Positions 52,925 to 61,915 of a stretch of DNA of 64,000 bases are shown in pieces. A program made the position numbers and the translations under genes. The DNA is taken from positions 310,001-374,000 of the forward strand of contig NZ_JACAPR010000010.1 of the NCBI RefSeq assembly GCF_013385635.1. The letters run 5' to 3'. Each line of letters starts with the position of its first letter. Position 1 is the stretch's first letter. The stretch is from Pseudomonas gingeri. GTDB taxonomy: Bacteria > Pseudomonadota > Gammaproteobacteria > Pseudomonadales > Pseudomonadaceae. The notes under the pieces are model-generated. The model saw only the letters and a list, made by a program, of their open reading frames with translations, made no database searches and was not told the origin of the DNA.

Positions 52925-55900
52925 TCAAGCGCCTGATCCACTGGTCCATCGGCAACCGCTTCCTGGTGCTGCTGGCGACCCTGTTCATCGTGGCGTGGGG
53001 TATCTGGTCGGTGCGTAATACCCCGCTGGATGCGCTGCCGGACCTTTCCGATACCCAGGTGATCATCCGCACCAGCTTTCCCGGGCAGGCACCGCAGATC
53101 GTCGAGAACCAGGTCACCTATCCGCTGGCCAGCACCATGCTGTCGGTGCCGGGAGCGAAGACCGTACGTGGCTATTCGTTTTTTGGCGACTCCTTCGTCT
53201 ACGTGATTTTCGACGATGGCACCGACCTGTACTGGGCGCGCTCGCGGGTACTGGAGTACCTGAACCAGGCACAGGGGCGCCTGCCCAAGGGCGTGACCAG
53301 CGCCCTCGGGCCGGACGCCACCGGCGTCGGCTGGGTCTACCAGTATGCCCTGGTGGACCGCAGCGGCCAGCATGACCTGGCACAGTTGCGCGGGATTCAG
53401 GACTGGTTCCTCAAGTACGAGCTCAAGACCGTGCCCAACGTGGCGGAAGTCGCCACCGTCGGTGGCATGGTCAAGGAGTACCAGGTGCTGCTCGACCCAC
53501 AGAAAATGGTGGCCTACGGGATCACCCAGCAACAGGTCAGCGAGGCCCTGGGCAATGCCAACCAGGAAGCCGGCGGCTCGGTACTGGAGCTGGCGGAACG
53601 TGAATACATGGTGCGCGCCACCGGCTACCTGAAGACCCTGGATGATTTCCGCAATATCCCGCTGAAGACCTCGGCGACGGGGGTGCCGACGCTGCTCGGG
53701 CAGGTCGCGACGATCCAGCTCGGTCCGGAAATGCGCCGGGGCGTAGCCGAACTCGATGGTGAAGGCGAGGCGGTCGGCGGGGTCATCGTCCTGCGTTCGG
53801 GCAAGAACGCCCACGAGACCCTCGAAGCGGTCAAGGCGCGCCTCGACGACCTGCGTTCCAGCCTGCCGGCGGGTGTCGAACTGGTCACCACCTACGATCG
53901 CTCGCAACTGATCGACCGGGCGATCCACAATCTTAGTTTCAAGTTGCTGGAAGAGTTCGGCGTGGTGGCGCTGGTGTGCCTGGTGTTCCTCTGGCACCTG
54001 CGCTCCTCGCTGGTGGCGATCATCACCTTGCCGCTGGGGGTGCTGATGGCGTTTATCGTCATGCGCATCGAAGGGGTCAACGCCAATATCATGTCCCTCG
54101 GCGGCATCGCGATTGCCATCGGTGCCATGGTCGATGCCGCCGTGGTGATGATCGAGAACGCCCATAAACATATCGAGGCCTGGCAGGTGCGACATCCCGG
54201 CCAGAAGCTGCAGGGGGAAAACCACTGGCGGGTGATCGGCGAGGCGGCGGCGGAAGTCGGCCCGGCGCTGTTCTTCAGCCTGTTGATCATCACCTTGTCG
54301 TTCCTGCCGGTGTTCACCTTGCAAGCCCAGGAAGGACGGCTGTTCGGCCCGCTGGCGTTTACCAAGTCCTATTCGATGGCCGCGGCTGCGGGCTTGTCGG
54401 TGACGCTGGTGCCGGTACTGATGGGCTACTGGATTCGCGGGCATATTCCCACCGAGCAGCAGAACCCGCTCAATCGCTGGCTGATCGCGGCTTATCGGCC
54501 GGTGCTGGAGGCGGTGCTGAAATGGCCGAAACTGACACTGGCGCTGGCGACCGTGATCTTCCTCTCCAGCTTCTGGCCGTTGAGCCAGCTGGGCGGCGAA
54601 TTCATTCCGGCGCTGGACGAAGGCGACCTGCTCTACATGCCGTCGGCGTTGCCCGGATTGCCGATCAGCAAGGCTGCGCAGCTGTTGCAGCAGACCAACC
54701 GGATGATTCGCAGCGTGCCGGAAGTCGAACATGTGTTCGGCAAGTCCGGGCGAGCGGAAACCGCCACCGATCCGGCACCGGTGGAGATGTTCGAGACCAC
54801 CATCAAGTTCAAGCCCCGTGACCAGTGGCGACCGGGCATGACCCCGGAAAAACTGATCGAGGCCCTGGATCAGGCGGTCAAGGTCCCGGGATTGTCAAAC
54901 CTCTGGGTGCCGCCGATTCGCAACCGTATCGACATGCTCGCTACCGGAATCAAGAGCCCGATCGGGGTCAAGGTGGCCGGTATCTCCCTGGCCGATATCG
55001 ACGAGATCGCTCACCAGATCGAGGGTGTCGCCAAGCAGGTGCCTGGCGTGACCTCGGCCCTGGCCGAACGCCTGACCGGCGGCAGCTATCTCGATATCCA
55101 GATCAATCGCCTGGCGGCGGCGCGCTACGGCTTGAGCATCGCCGATGTGCAGGCGGTGGTCTCCGGCGCGGTGGGTGGCAGCACGGTCGGCGAGACGGTC
55201 GAAGGCGTGGCGCGTTACCCCATCAGCCTGCGTTACCCACGGGAATGGCGCGACAGTCCCCAGGCCCTCAAGCAACTGCCGATACTGACCGCCAGCGGCC
55301 AGCAGATCACCCTCGGAGCGGTGGCCGACATCGGCGTGAGCGCCGGGCCGCCGATGCTGCGCAGCGAGAACGGACGTTTGTCCGGCTGGGTCTATGTCGA
55401 TGTCCGTGGTCGCGACCTGGCCTCCACCGCCCGTGACCTGCAACAGCAAGTGGCGCAGCAGGTGCAGCTCAAGCCGGGGATGACGGTGTCCTATTCCGGT
55501 CAGTACGAGTTCCTGGAGCGGGCCAATGCGCGGTTGATGTGGGTGGTGCCGGCGACCTTGCTGATCATCTTCGTGCTGCTGTACCTGACCTTCGGACGTT
55601 TCAGCGAGGCGGGGCTGATCATGGTGACGTTGCCGTTCGCCCTGTCGGGCGGGGTGTGGTTGCTCTATCTGCTGGGGTTCAACCAGTCGGTGGCCACCGG
55701 CGTGGGCTTTATTGCCCTGGCCGGGGTGTCGGCGGAGTTCGGGGTGATCATGTTGCTGTACCTGAAGAACGCCTGGGCCACGCGCTTGGAGGAAGGGCGG
55801 GATGACGACGCCGGCCTGCTCGAATCGATTCGCGAGGGGGCGGTGCTGCGGGTGCGGCCCAAGGTGATGACCGTGGCGGTGATCATCGCCGGCCTGCTGC

Positions 55901-56040
55901 CGATTCTCTGGGGCAGCGGCACCGGCTCCGAAGTGATGAAGCGGATTGCCGCGCCGATGGTCGGCGGGATGATCACCGCCCCCTTGTTGTCGATGCTGGT
56001 GTTGCCGGCGGCCTATTGGCTGATGAAGCGCCGGCGCTAG
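52921..56040 (+). CDS. cusA: CusA-type heavy-metal RND efflux pump
   Basis: Encodes 1039 aa, the full length for a HAE/HME-RND pump, with 12 membrane segments and two large periplasmic loops. The sequence begins [20 protein letters not shown]. The helix-4 proton-relay motif is seen as [20 protein letters not shown], and [19 protein letters not shown] is the HME signature. It exports Cu(I)/Ag(I) from periplasm or cytoplasm using the proton gradient. No cusF or cusRS genes are adjacent. Confidence 0.93.
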   Translation: MIKRLIHWSIGNRFLVLLATLFIVAWGIWSVRNTPLDALPDLSDTQVIIRTSFPGQAPQIVENQVTYPLASTMLSVPGAKTVRGYSFFGDSFVYVIFDDGTDLYWARSRVLEYLNQAQGRLPKGVTSALGPDATGVGWVYQYALVDRSGQHDLAQLRGIQDWFLKYELKTVPNVAEVATVGGMVKEYQVLLDPQKMVAYGITQQQVSEALGNANQEAGGSVLELAEREYMVRATGYLKTLDDFRNIPLKTSATGVPTLLGQVATIQLGPEMRRGVAELDGEGEAVGGVIVLRSGKNAHETLEAVKARLDDLRSSLPAGVELVTTYDRSQLIDRAIHNLSFKLLEEFGVVALVCLVFLWHLRSSLVAIITLPLGVLMAFIVMRIEGVNANIMSLGGIAIAIGAMVDAAVVMIENAHKHIEAWQVRHPGQKLQGENHWRVIGEAAAEVGPALFFSLLIITLSFLPVFTLQAQEGRLFGPLAFTKSYSMAAAAGLSVTLVPVLMGYWIRGHIPTEQQNPLNRWLIAAYRPVLEAVLKWPKLTLALATVIFLSSFWPLSQLGGEFIPALDEGDLLYMPSALPGLPISKAAQLLQQTNRMIRSVPEVEHVFGKSGRAETATDPAPVEMFETTIKFKPRDQWRPGMTPEKLIEALDQAVKVPGLSNLWVPPIRNRIDMLATGIKSPIGVKVAGISLADIDEIAHQIEGVAKQVPGVTSALAERLTGGSYLDIQINRLAAARYGLSIADVQAVVSGAVGGSTVGETVEGVARYPISLRYPREWRDSPQALKQLPILTASGQQITLGAVADIGVSAGPPMLRSENGRLSGWVYVDVRGRDLASTARDLQQQVAQQVQLKPGMTVSYSGQYEFLERANARLMWVVPATLLIIFVLLYLTFGRFSEAGLIMVTLPFALSGGVWLLYLLGFNQSVATGVGFIALAGVSAEFGVIMLLYLKNAWATRLEEGRDDDAGLLESIREGAVLRVRPKVMTVAVIIAGLLPILWGSGTGSEVMKRIAAPMVGGMITAPLLSMLVLPAAYWLMKRRR

Positions 56041-56050
56041 GCTATGAGAT

Positions 56051-56097
56051 CGTTCCCACGCTCTGCGTGGGAACGCCTCTCTGGACGCTCTGCGTCC
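56051..56097. repeat. Double hairpin intergenic repeat
   Basis: CGTTCCCACGC-tct-GCGTGGGAACG (56051-56075) is a perfect 11-bp stem, followed at once by GGACGC-tct-GCGTCC (56083-56097). Both share the TCT loop. This is a dispersed Pseudomonas intergenic repeat that here follows cusA and may act as its terminator. Confidence 0.8.
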
Positions 56098-56115
56098 GCT
56101 CGCGACCACGCCCTG

Positions 56116-57570
56116 TTAGCGCCAGCTATGGCATATCTCCTTGCAGATCGGGATCATCGGGCTGAGTCTGTCGTCCGGATCCTGTGCTTTCCTGTGAACC
56201 CAGATCAGCGAATGGAAGGCTGCCACGACCTTCTCTTTCGTCTTGAATACTCCCGCTCCACCCCCGTAGTATCTGACGACCCCTTCGTGGGTGAATTTCA
56301 GGCAGGCTTCGTACAGGTTCAGGCCGCTGTCAGTTGCATCCTCCCCGACCGTCGCAGCGCTGGTGGTCAGAAATGCGCTCCAGGTTTCCGGCACCTTTAT
56401 TTTTTTCTTCCTGATTTTTTTGGTCGGACTACCGAAGACCGAACCAAACAGTCCGGTGGGTGGAACCTCGTACTCCTCGTCCACTTCCGTTTCGATCTGA
56501 ACCGTCTTGGTCACGAAGCGCAGGCCGCTTCTCGAGGTGCCGTACTCTGCTTCTTTCACCGTCTTGTCCAGCGGATCGGCCCACACCACGATAGGTTCGA
56601 CCGTACCGGGACATCCGACCTGCTCGAGGATGCCACGCACGAACCGGCAGATGGCCTGGCATTCGGCCGTGTATTTTTTATAGTTGCCAAGTGCCCAGGC
56701 GCCGATTTCCGGATGTGTGTAATACGGATGGCCGAGCTCGTCCGGAACATGCGCGTTCTTTTCAAGTGTATAGGTCGGGAAATAGCCCATCAGTGTCTCG
56801 ACAATCTTGTGGGGCTCGCTCAGTCCGATCTTCTTGATCGCATCGATCGAGTTTTTCATGCGGTAGGACGTAACCCCATCATCCGGCTCGGATGGGCGTA
56901 AACGTGGGGTCGAAAAGGTCAGAAGAATGTGATTTTTTGTGTTGCCTATCGACATCTTCGCTCCACGGCTAGTAGTGGCCGTCCAGGCAACCTTGAACAT
57001 TCCGACACCGATTTCCGCCGGTTCGGAGTCCGAGGTCAGGTCCAGCGTGTTCTTGCCGATGTTGAGGGTGGCGGGGGCGGAGGAAAATCGAAAGGATCCG
57101 ATAGTCCCTTCGATGCTACCGTTATCCGGCGCCTCGCCCTCTGCCTCTATCACAATCCGGACGCGGAGTTTCGTGTTGATGCTGTGGCTGATGACATTGG
57201 ATTTGCCCGGAGTCCAATCCGGCTTGGTATATAAGGCACCGGTGTTTTTCCAGTCAGTCGTATTGTCCTTGAGTAACCTATGGTCCGAGAGGAACGTCAG
57301 TTCAATGATCTTGATTGTGAGGGGAGGGATGACCTTGGGCTTTGGTGGTGGCTTGCTGGCCTCGCATGACACCATCATGGGGGGCAGGGGCTTCTCCTGT
57401 TTCTTGACGATAATGACTTTTCCGCCTTCTTCCTCATAACGATCAAACCAGAGTTCACGCAACTCCTCTGTGTCGGGAGTATGCGTTCGTCCGCGAGTCT
57501 TGATGAAGACGGTGTGCGATGCCCTGTCGAAGGCCGTCTTATTGATATTGTTGGGGTCAACCGAGCGCAT
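56116..57570 (-). CDS. Hypothetical protein with transglutaminase-like cysteine motif; possible effector
   Basis: Encodes 484 aa; ATG 57570 has GGAG 8 bp upstream, within the end of the preceding gene. No signal peptide. Residues 1-80 are a polar lead with Pro-rich KPPPKPK. Residues 85-220 are predicted beta. Around 300-332 the pattern TAEC-QAIC-RFVRGILEQVGCPG resembles the catalytic-Cys helix of transglutaminase/papain-like folds (Cys304 candidate, then an R..G.P turn). Coding sequence is visibly lower in GC than neighbours. A secreted toxin is possible but unproven. Confidence 0.5.
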   Translation of the reverse strand: MRSVDPNNINKTAFDRASHTVFIKTRGRTHTPDTEELRELWFDRYEEEGGKVIIVKKQEKPLPPMMVSCEASKPPPKPKVIPPLTIKIIELTFLSDHRLLKDNTTDWKNTGALYTKPDWTPGKSNVISHSINTKLRVRIVIEAEGEAPDNGSIEGTIGSFRFSSAPATLNIGKNTLDLTSDSEPAEIGVGMFKVAWTATTSRGAKMSIGNTKNHILLTFSTPRLRPSEPDDGVTSYRMKNSIDAIKKIGLSEPHKIVETLMGYFPTYTLEKNAHVPDELGHPYYTHPEIGAWALGNYKKYTAECQAICRFVRGILEQVGCPGTVEPIVVWADPLDKTVKEAEYGTSRSGLRFVTKTVQIETEVDEEYEVPPTGLFGSVFGSPTKKIRKKKIKVPETWSAFLTTSAATVGEDATDSGLNLYEACLKFTHEGVVRYYGGGAGVFKTKEKVVAAFHSLIWVHRKAQDPDDRLSPMIPICKEICHSWR

Positions 57571-57928
57571 GCTGCTTCTCCAGCATGAGGGATAGCCGGT
57601 GGTGCAGCAGCTCGGCGATTTTTTCGTCTTCCGTGAGTTCGCCCTGCGAAAGAATGTCCATTGCCCATAGGGTTTGCGTGGAGCTCTGAAAGTCCCAGCC
57701 AAAATCGACCATCAGTTCGAGAAGGATCAGGACGAACGCTTCATCCGAAATACCATGCTCCAATGCAACACGGATCCCGTTGCGCACGTGTGTGTGCAAG
57801 GCATCGTCGTCGAGCTCTTGCAGTTCGCGTGCACGGGACGCGCGTAACTCCGCGATTGCCCGGGTCTCGAAGGCGCGATGGAGCGACGATTCGATAGCGG
57901 TCCATTGAGCGTTTCTTATCACCAGCAT
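57557..57928 (-). CDS. Small helical protein, partner of the downstream putative effector
   Basis: Encodes 123 aa; ATG 57928 has GGAG 6 bp upstream (ATG 57940 lacks one). It begins MLVIRNAQW and has the layout FETRAIAELRASRA...LHTHVRNGIRVALEHGISDE...ILLELMVDFGWDF. It resembles small proteins that I recall recurring upstream of type VI secretion or polymorphic-toxin genes in Pseudomonas. It overlaps the 484-aa gene by 14 bp, so the two are coupled. It could be a chaperone or adaptor for that protein. Confidence 0.5.
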   Translation of the reverse strand: MLVIRNAQWTAIESSLHRAFETRAIAELRASRARELQELDDDALHTHVRNGIRVALEHGISDEAFVLILLELMVDFGWDFQSSTQTLWAMDILSQGELTEDEKIAELLHHRLSLMLEKQHALG

Positions 57929-58070
57929 GGCGTGCTCCATCGGTCGGCAGGCGCGAGTGGGTCAGGCGCGCCTGAAGACTAGTCCCAATCCGCTCAAACC
58001 GTTAGCCGATGCCCATGGACACGGCCTGTCGGTGGCGAGCTGATACACGGTCCGGCTTTTCATGGCTTTA

Positions 58071-58084
58071 CTGGCCTGGATCAA
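58071..58084 (+). promoter_or_regulatory. Possible ANR/FNR-type site upstream of hcnA
   Basis: CTGGC-CTGG-ATCAA has one perfect FNR half-site (ATCAA) and a degenerate partner at the right 4-bp spacing. It lies 65 bp before the hcnA start. hcn operons are known to be activated by ANR at low oxygen. Confidence 0.4.
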
Positions 58085-58129
58085 GGTTTTGCTCGGACAG
58101 ACTCCTTATCGTGATGGTCGATTATGTCA

Positions 58130-58141
58130 ATCACGGATGAT
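58130..58141 (+). promoter_or_regulatory. RsmA/RsmE-binding site in the hcnA leader
   Basis: ATCACGGATGAT places the ACGGAT motif in a small hairpin 8 nt before the hcnA ATG, where the ribosome would bind; a second ACGGA follows at 58142. This is the layout through which GacA/RsmA control hcnA translation in fluorescent pseudomonads. Confidence 0.6.
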
Positions 58142-58148
58142 ACGGACC

Positions 58149-58463
58149 ATGCACGACCTGGATCGAAAATACGATATCCAGCCCCTGGTACGGGCGGATA
58201 TGACTCTCCATCTGAATGGCCGGAGCGTCGCGGCGGCCGAGGGCGAGACAGTGCTCTCGGTGCTCCAGTCGGTCGGCCTGCGACAGGTTTCGCGCAACGA
58301 TCACGGACAGCTGGCGGGCGCTTTTTGCGGCATGGGCGTGTGCCAGAGTTGCCTGGTGTCGATCGACGGCCGGCTCAAGCGTCGGGCCTGCCAGACCCTG
58401 GTCCGACCGGGCATGCGCATCGAGACCGGCGTCAGCCGGTTTGCCGTGCTGGAGGTGCTATGA
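58149..58463 (+). CDS. hcnA: Hydrogen cyanide synthase subunit A ([2Fe-2S] protein)
   Basis: Encodes 104 aa from ATG 58149 (MHDLDRKYDIQPLVRADMTL), which closely follows the HcnA start as I recall it; the frame is open further upstream but without ribosome site or similarity. Four cysteines at 60, 65, 68 and 81 (CGMGVCQSC, RRAC) bind a [2Fe-2S] cluster. HcnA passes electrons within the HcnABC glycine-oxidising complex that makes cyanide. The gene looks intact and overlaps hcnB by 4 bp. However, hcnB and hcnC are broken, so no functional synthase is expected. Confidence 0.85.
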   Translation: MHDLDRKYDIQPLVRADMTLHLNGRSVAAAEGETVLSVLQSVGLRQVSRNDHGQLAGAFCGMGVCQSCLVSIDGRLKRRACQTLVRPGMRIETGVSRFAVLEVL

Positions 58464-58927
58464 GCCTGCCTCCAGTGATCGTCGGCGGTGGCCCGGCAGG
58501 CATGGCCGCGGCCGTTGAGCTGGCCCGCCACGGGGTTTCCAGCGTGCTGTTCGAAGAGGCCTCGCGGCTTGGCGGCGTGGTCTATCGCGGGCCGCTGCGC
58601 AGTGGGGTCGACCTCGGCTATCTGGGCGCTCGCTACAGCGCGACCCTGGAAAAACTCCACGGCGAATTCGCCACCTGCGCCGATCGTGTCGATGTACGGT
58701 GCAACACCCGGATCGTTGGTGGCGAAGGCGCGCGGACGCTGATGGCGCTGAATGCCTGCGGGCATTTCCGTACCGGCATCCTCACGTCGGCGATCACCGG
58801 GGTCATGCTCGAACGCCTGGTCCACCAGCAACCGTTGCCGCTGGATATCACGCCGTTTCTGGCGGATCGCTTCGATTTCGCGGACGGGCTTGCCCAAAGG
58901 CGCCAGATAGCGGTATCTACTCGGTAG
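58460..58927 (+). pseudogene. hcnB'-'hcnC fusion remnant (internal deletion)
   Basis: A 155-residue frame starting with the HcnB FAD-binding N-terminus (MSLPPVIVGGGPAGMAAAVE through about residue 97) then changes abruptly to a D-amino-acid-oxidase-type C-terminus (CGHFRTGILTSAITG...PLPLDITPF, residues 100-138), as expected for the end of HcnC. The intervening part, roughly 2.3-2.5 kb judged from the usual HcnB (about 460 aa) and HcnC (about 420 aa) sizes, is missing. The join is in frame near 58751-58760. The product has neither active site, so this is a deletion pseudogene. Confidence 0.78.
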
Positions 58928-58971
58928 TTCCCGCGGCTCAAACACCGAGCCGCCCACGAGTGGATATCCCC

Positions 58972-59892
58972 ATGGACTATTTCGCCGCGTTGACGGCCTT
59001 TGTCGAAGCCGCCCAGGCCAACAATTTTTCCCGGGCGGCCGAGAAGCTCTCGATCAAGGCTTCGACCGTATCGCGTTACATCAAGGACCTGGAACAGGAC
59101 CTGGGAATCGCCCTGTTCAATCGTTCGACGCGCACCCTGCGCCTGACCGAGGGCGGTGAGACCTTCCTGCACCACGCATTGCGGGTACTGGCCGAACTGG
59201 ATCAGGCCCGGGCCGCGACCTCGGCGCTCAATCAGCAACCGCGGGGCCTGCTCAAGCTCAACCTGCCACCGGCCTTCGCCCGTCACCATGTGTTGCCGCT
59301 GCTCGGCGACTTTGCCCGGCGCTTTGCGGAAATTCGCCTGGAACTGACCCTGGAAGACAGTCACGTCAACCTGATCAGTGCCGGTGTCGACCTGGCGTTG
59401 CGGGTCGGTGTGTTGCCGGACTCGTCGCTCAAGGCACGCAAGCTGGCGGCTGAACACACGCTGCTGTGCGTCAGCCCCGGCTATGCCCGGCAACATCCGC
59501 CACCCCGATCGCCACGGGAACTGGCGGAGTGTGGCGCGTTATTGAACGGCAATCTGCCTGACGAGGTATTTTTCGTACCGTTGCAGGCGCCGGGAGCCCA
59601 GGCCGAGCGCGTGGCAATCAACGGCCATCTGCGCATCAATGATCTGGATGCGCAGTTGCAGGCGGTGCGCCAGGGCCTGGGCATGGCCTTGTTGCCGGAC
59701 TGGCTGGTGAATGATTTGCTCAGGCAAGGCGAACTGGTGCACTGGCTGCCCGACTGGCAGGCCCAGGCCACGCAGATCGCCTCGTCACTGTGGTTTGTCT
59801 ATCCGCCCAAGCGCACCGTCTCGTCGAAGGTGCGCAGTTTCATCGACTTCATGCTCGAACGTATCGGCACTCCGCCTTACTGGCAGCGTTGA
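58972..59892 (+). CDS. LysR-family transcriptional regulator
   Basis: Encodes 306 aa from ATG 58972 (GTGGA 8 bp upstream). The helix-turn-helix covers YFAALTAFVEAAQANNFSRA to STVSRYIKDLEQDLG, and the C-terminal substrate-binding domain has the AaeR/DmlR-subgroup style (LKLNLPPAFARHHVLPLLGD). It is convergent with the bicupin gene, ending 6 bp from it. Its target is unclear; it may have regulated genes lost with the hcn deletion or may act on distant loci. Confidence 0.88.
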   Translation: MDYFAALTAFVEAAQANNFSRAAEKLSIKASTVSRYIKDLEQDLGIALFNRSTRTLRLTEGGETFLHHALRVLAELDQARAATSALNQQPRGLLKLNLPPAFARHHVLPLLGDFARRFAEIRLELTLEDSHVNLISAGVDLALRVGVLPDSSLKARKLAAEHTLLCVSPGYARQHPPPRSPRELAECGALLNGNLPDEVFFVPLQAPGAQAERVAINGHLRINDLDAQLQAVRQGLGMALLPDWLVNDLLRQGELVHWLPDWQAQATQIASSLWFVYPPKRTVSSKVRSFIDFMLERIGTPPYWQR

Positions 59893-59898
59893 GACGAC

Positions 59899-60840
59899 TC
59901 AACTGAAACGGATATCCAGGGAACGCAGGTAGGTCTGCAGGCCGGCGTCCTGGATCGGAATCAGGAAGGCTTCGCGATCCGACTCGTTGTAGTGGGCATG
60001 CCAGTAACCCGGTGGCGTGACGAACGCCAGCCCGGGAGCCCAATCGACCCGGGTCGGGTTGCGGATCTGTCCCTGTTCGTCGACGTCGGTGCCCACCAGG
60101 CTGTAGCAACCGGGCGGGCAGTCGATGATGAAGTCGAGGGCGATCGACTGGTGGCGATGGGGCTTCTGCACCGAGCCCGGCGGCAGGATGCCGTACATCG
60201 CCCAGAGCACATGGGTGACGGTGCGGGTCTGGGGAAAGTGCCGGTTGCCCAGCAGGATGCTGATTCGACTGCGGTCCTGGGCGCGCGGGTCGTCGGCGGC
60301 TTCGCGCAGCTTGGCATTGGCGATCTGTGCCGGGTACAGGGTGGCGCTGAAGCGGTCCTGCCGGCTGCTGACGCCGAGGTAACGCAGCAGCGGTTCGTCA
60401 TGTACGTAGTAGCAGCGGCTGTCCGCGCTGGCGGCCAGCTCCACCGCCTGGCGGCCGGGCAGGGCGACAAAGCAGCCCTTGTACCAGTCGAACCGGCTCT
60501 CGCCCTGGGCCAGGCTGCCATGCCCCTCGATCACATAGAGCACCTGGGAGGTGGCGTTGGGCTGCAGTGTCAGCGCGTCACCGGCATTCAGCCGGATAAA
60601 GTTCGCGCATAGCCCGGGGCCGGTGGCCGGGCCTTCGCAACCCAGGGCTTCGCTAAGGTCCAGGGGCACGAGCCGCGATGGGCCGCTGTCGTAGAGCGAG
60701 GCGGGAAAGTTCTGGTAGGGGATGCGCGGAATCAGCCCGGCGCTGATCGGGTTGGCGGCCTTGCTGTATTCGAAGTACTCGGCGTCCTGCTCGCAGGCGG
60801 ACAGTTCGGTGCGGGTGATCATCGGCTGTGGACGGTTCAT
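59899..60840 (-). CDS. Bicupin protein, gentisate dioxygenase-like
   Basis: Encodes 313 aa; GAGAGG lies 7 bp before ATG 60840. Two cupin barrels are visible: the first around NATSQVLYVIEGHGSLAQGE (about residues 95-115), the second around KPHRHQSIALDFIID and PGYWHAHYNES with metal-binding His residues. The shape resembles gentisate 1,2-dioxygenase and related ring-cleaving or isomerase bicupins, but the first domain lacks obvious His ligands. No aromatic-degradation partners are adjacent, so the substrate is unknown. Confidence 0.72.
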   Translation of the reverse strand: MNRPQPMITRTELSACEQDAEYFEYSKAANPISAGLIPRIPYQNFPASLYDSGPSRLVPLDLSEALGCEGPATGPGLCANFIRLNAGDALTLQPNATSQVLYVIEGHGSLAQGESRFDWYKGCFVALPGRQAVELAASADSRCYYVHDEPLLRYLGVSSRQDRFSATLYPAQIANAKLREAADDPRAQDRSRISILLGNRHFPQTRTVTHVLWAMYGILPPGSVQKPHRHQSIALDFIIDCPPGCYSLVGTDVDEQGQIRNPTRVDWAPGLAFVTPPGYWHAHYNESDREAFLIPIQDAGLQTYLRSLDIRFS

Positions 60841-60988
60841 GCTCGGGCCTCTCGACGTTCTGGTTATGGGGCACTGAGCGCTCACTATACGAAGCCCGCG
60901 GATGGCGATTAAGGCCCCGAGGGGAACAGCAGTTATGTGCAAAAGGGTAGCGGGAAAGTGATTCCCGACTGGAAACGCTCACGTCGCC

Positions 60989-61303
60989 TCAGCCCAGGGA
61001 GGCGAGGTGCTCGACGGTTTCGGGGTATTTCTCGACCAACCGGATCAGTGTGGTGGCCTGGGCGTTGGGCCGGGCGCGACCCTGCTCCCAGTTTTCCAGG
61101 GTCCTGGTATTGGTGCGTAGGTACATGGCGAACACCGCCCGTGACAGCTTCAGTTGGGTGCGGATTGCTACCAGCTCATCGGCGCTGATTGGTTGCAGCT
61201 TGCTCAGTTGGACCTTGTGGGTGCGCAGGGTGACTTTGCCCTGGCGCTGATCGGCCAGGGCATCGAAGCCCTCGACCAGTTCTGCAAAAATGTCACGTTT
61301 CAT
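60989..61303 (-). CDS. HigA-like antitoxin (HTH)
   Basis: Encodes 104 aa with a C-terminal Xre-type helix-turn-helix (ELVAIRTQLKLSRAVFAMYL, TRTLENWEQGRARPN), the MqsA/HigA2 pattern in which the DNA-binding domain follows an N-terminal toxin-neutralising part. It is downstream of and overlaps the toxin gene by 11 bp, so translation is coupled. It probably represses the pair's promoter. Confidence 0.85.
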   Translation of the reverse strand: MKRDIFAELVEGFDALADQRQGKVTLRTHKVQLSKLQPISADELVAIRTQLKLSRAVFAMYLRTNTRTLENWEQGRARPNAQATTLIRLVEKYPETVEHLASLG

Positions 61304-61643
61304 GATGGTTTCTCGCCTCTATCTCTCTGTTCAGCAGTTGTTTCAGGGTGTTCTTCTGCTGAGTACTCAAATCGTCCTGCTCGTCTTTGTCGTACAGGGT
61401 GAACAGCCAGAACTGGGAACCTTGCGGCCACCTGTAGTAGATCACCCGGATACCACCTCGCTTGCCTTTGTGTCGTTGCAGGTCAACGCAACGAACCTTG
61501 CGCAGCCCGCCAGTGCCCTGGATTACCTCGCCCGCTTCGGGGTTGCGCAACAAGGCGAGCTGGAGACAGCGGAACGCCCCGTCGCCCAGGTAGTCTCTGC
61601 GATGGCGTTCGAAGGGCGGCAGTTCGATAAACAAAGCATTCAT
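61293..61643 (-). CDS. HigB/RelE-like toxin
   Basis: Encodes 116 aa. RelE/HigB-2 type endoribonuclease fold: ALLRNPEAGEVIQGTGGLRKVR, KGKRGGIRVIYYRW with the basic active-site residues, and FWLFTLYDKDEQDDLS. Such toxins cut mRNA on the ribosome. The toxin precedes the antitoxin, as in HigBA. No ribosome site is evident before ATG 61643, so the transcript may be leaderless. Confidence 0.85.
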   Translation of the reverse strand: MNALFIELPPFERHRRDYLGDGAFRCLQLALLRNPEAGEVIQGTGGLRKVRCVDLQRHKGKRGGIRVIYYRWPQGSQFWLFTLYDKDEQDDLSTQQKNTLKQLLNREIEARNHHET

Positions 61644-61649
61644 TATTTG

Positions 61650-61664
61650 TACGCTACTTACGTA
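61650..61664. promoter_or_regulatory. Candidate HigA operator
   Basis: TACGCTACTTACGTA has inverted TACG/CGTA arms and lies 7 bp before the toxin start codon, where a toxin-antitoxin autorepressor would be expected to bind. The remaining 250 bp up to the Rieske gene contain only a small GCAGGA-cttt-TCCTGC hairpin near 61726. Confidence 0.4.
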
Positions 61665-61915
61665 TGGAGATAAAGGGGAAAAATATGTCTGCTCTTCACC
61701 CTAGCCGAGGCCTGACAGCTCATTTGCAGGACTTTTCCTGCAGCTTTGCGGCTTTATGCAGCGGCACCTGCCAGAGGATTGTGGTCAAGGGCGATTGATG
61801 TTTTTCCTGCCCAACGGGTCGTTTTCCATCAATCCCGGCCAGGGATGGCGCTCTAGATTAGGTTCCAACGCCGGCAGTCGAACCGAGCGCTCAATCCTGG
61901 TCGAGGAGCACGTCC

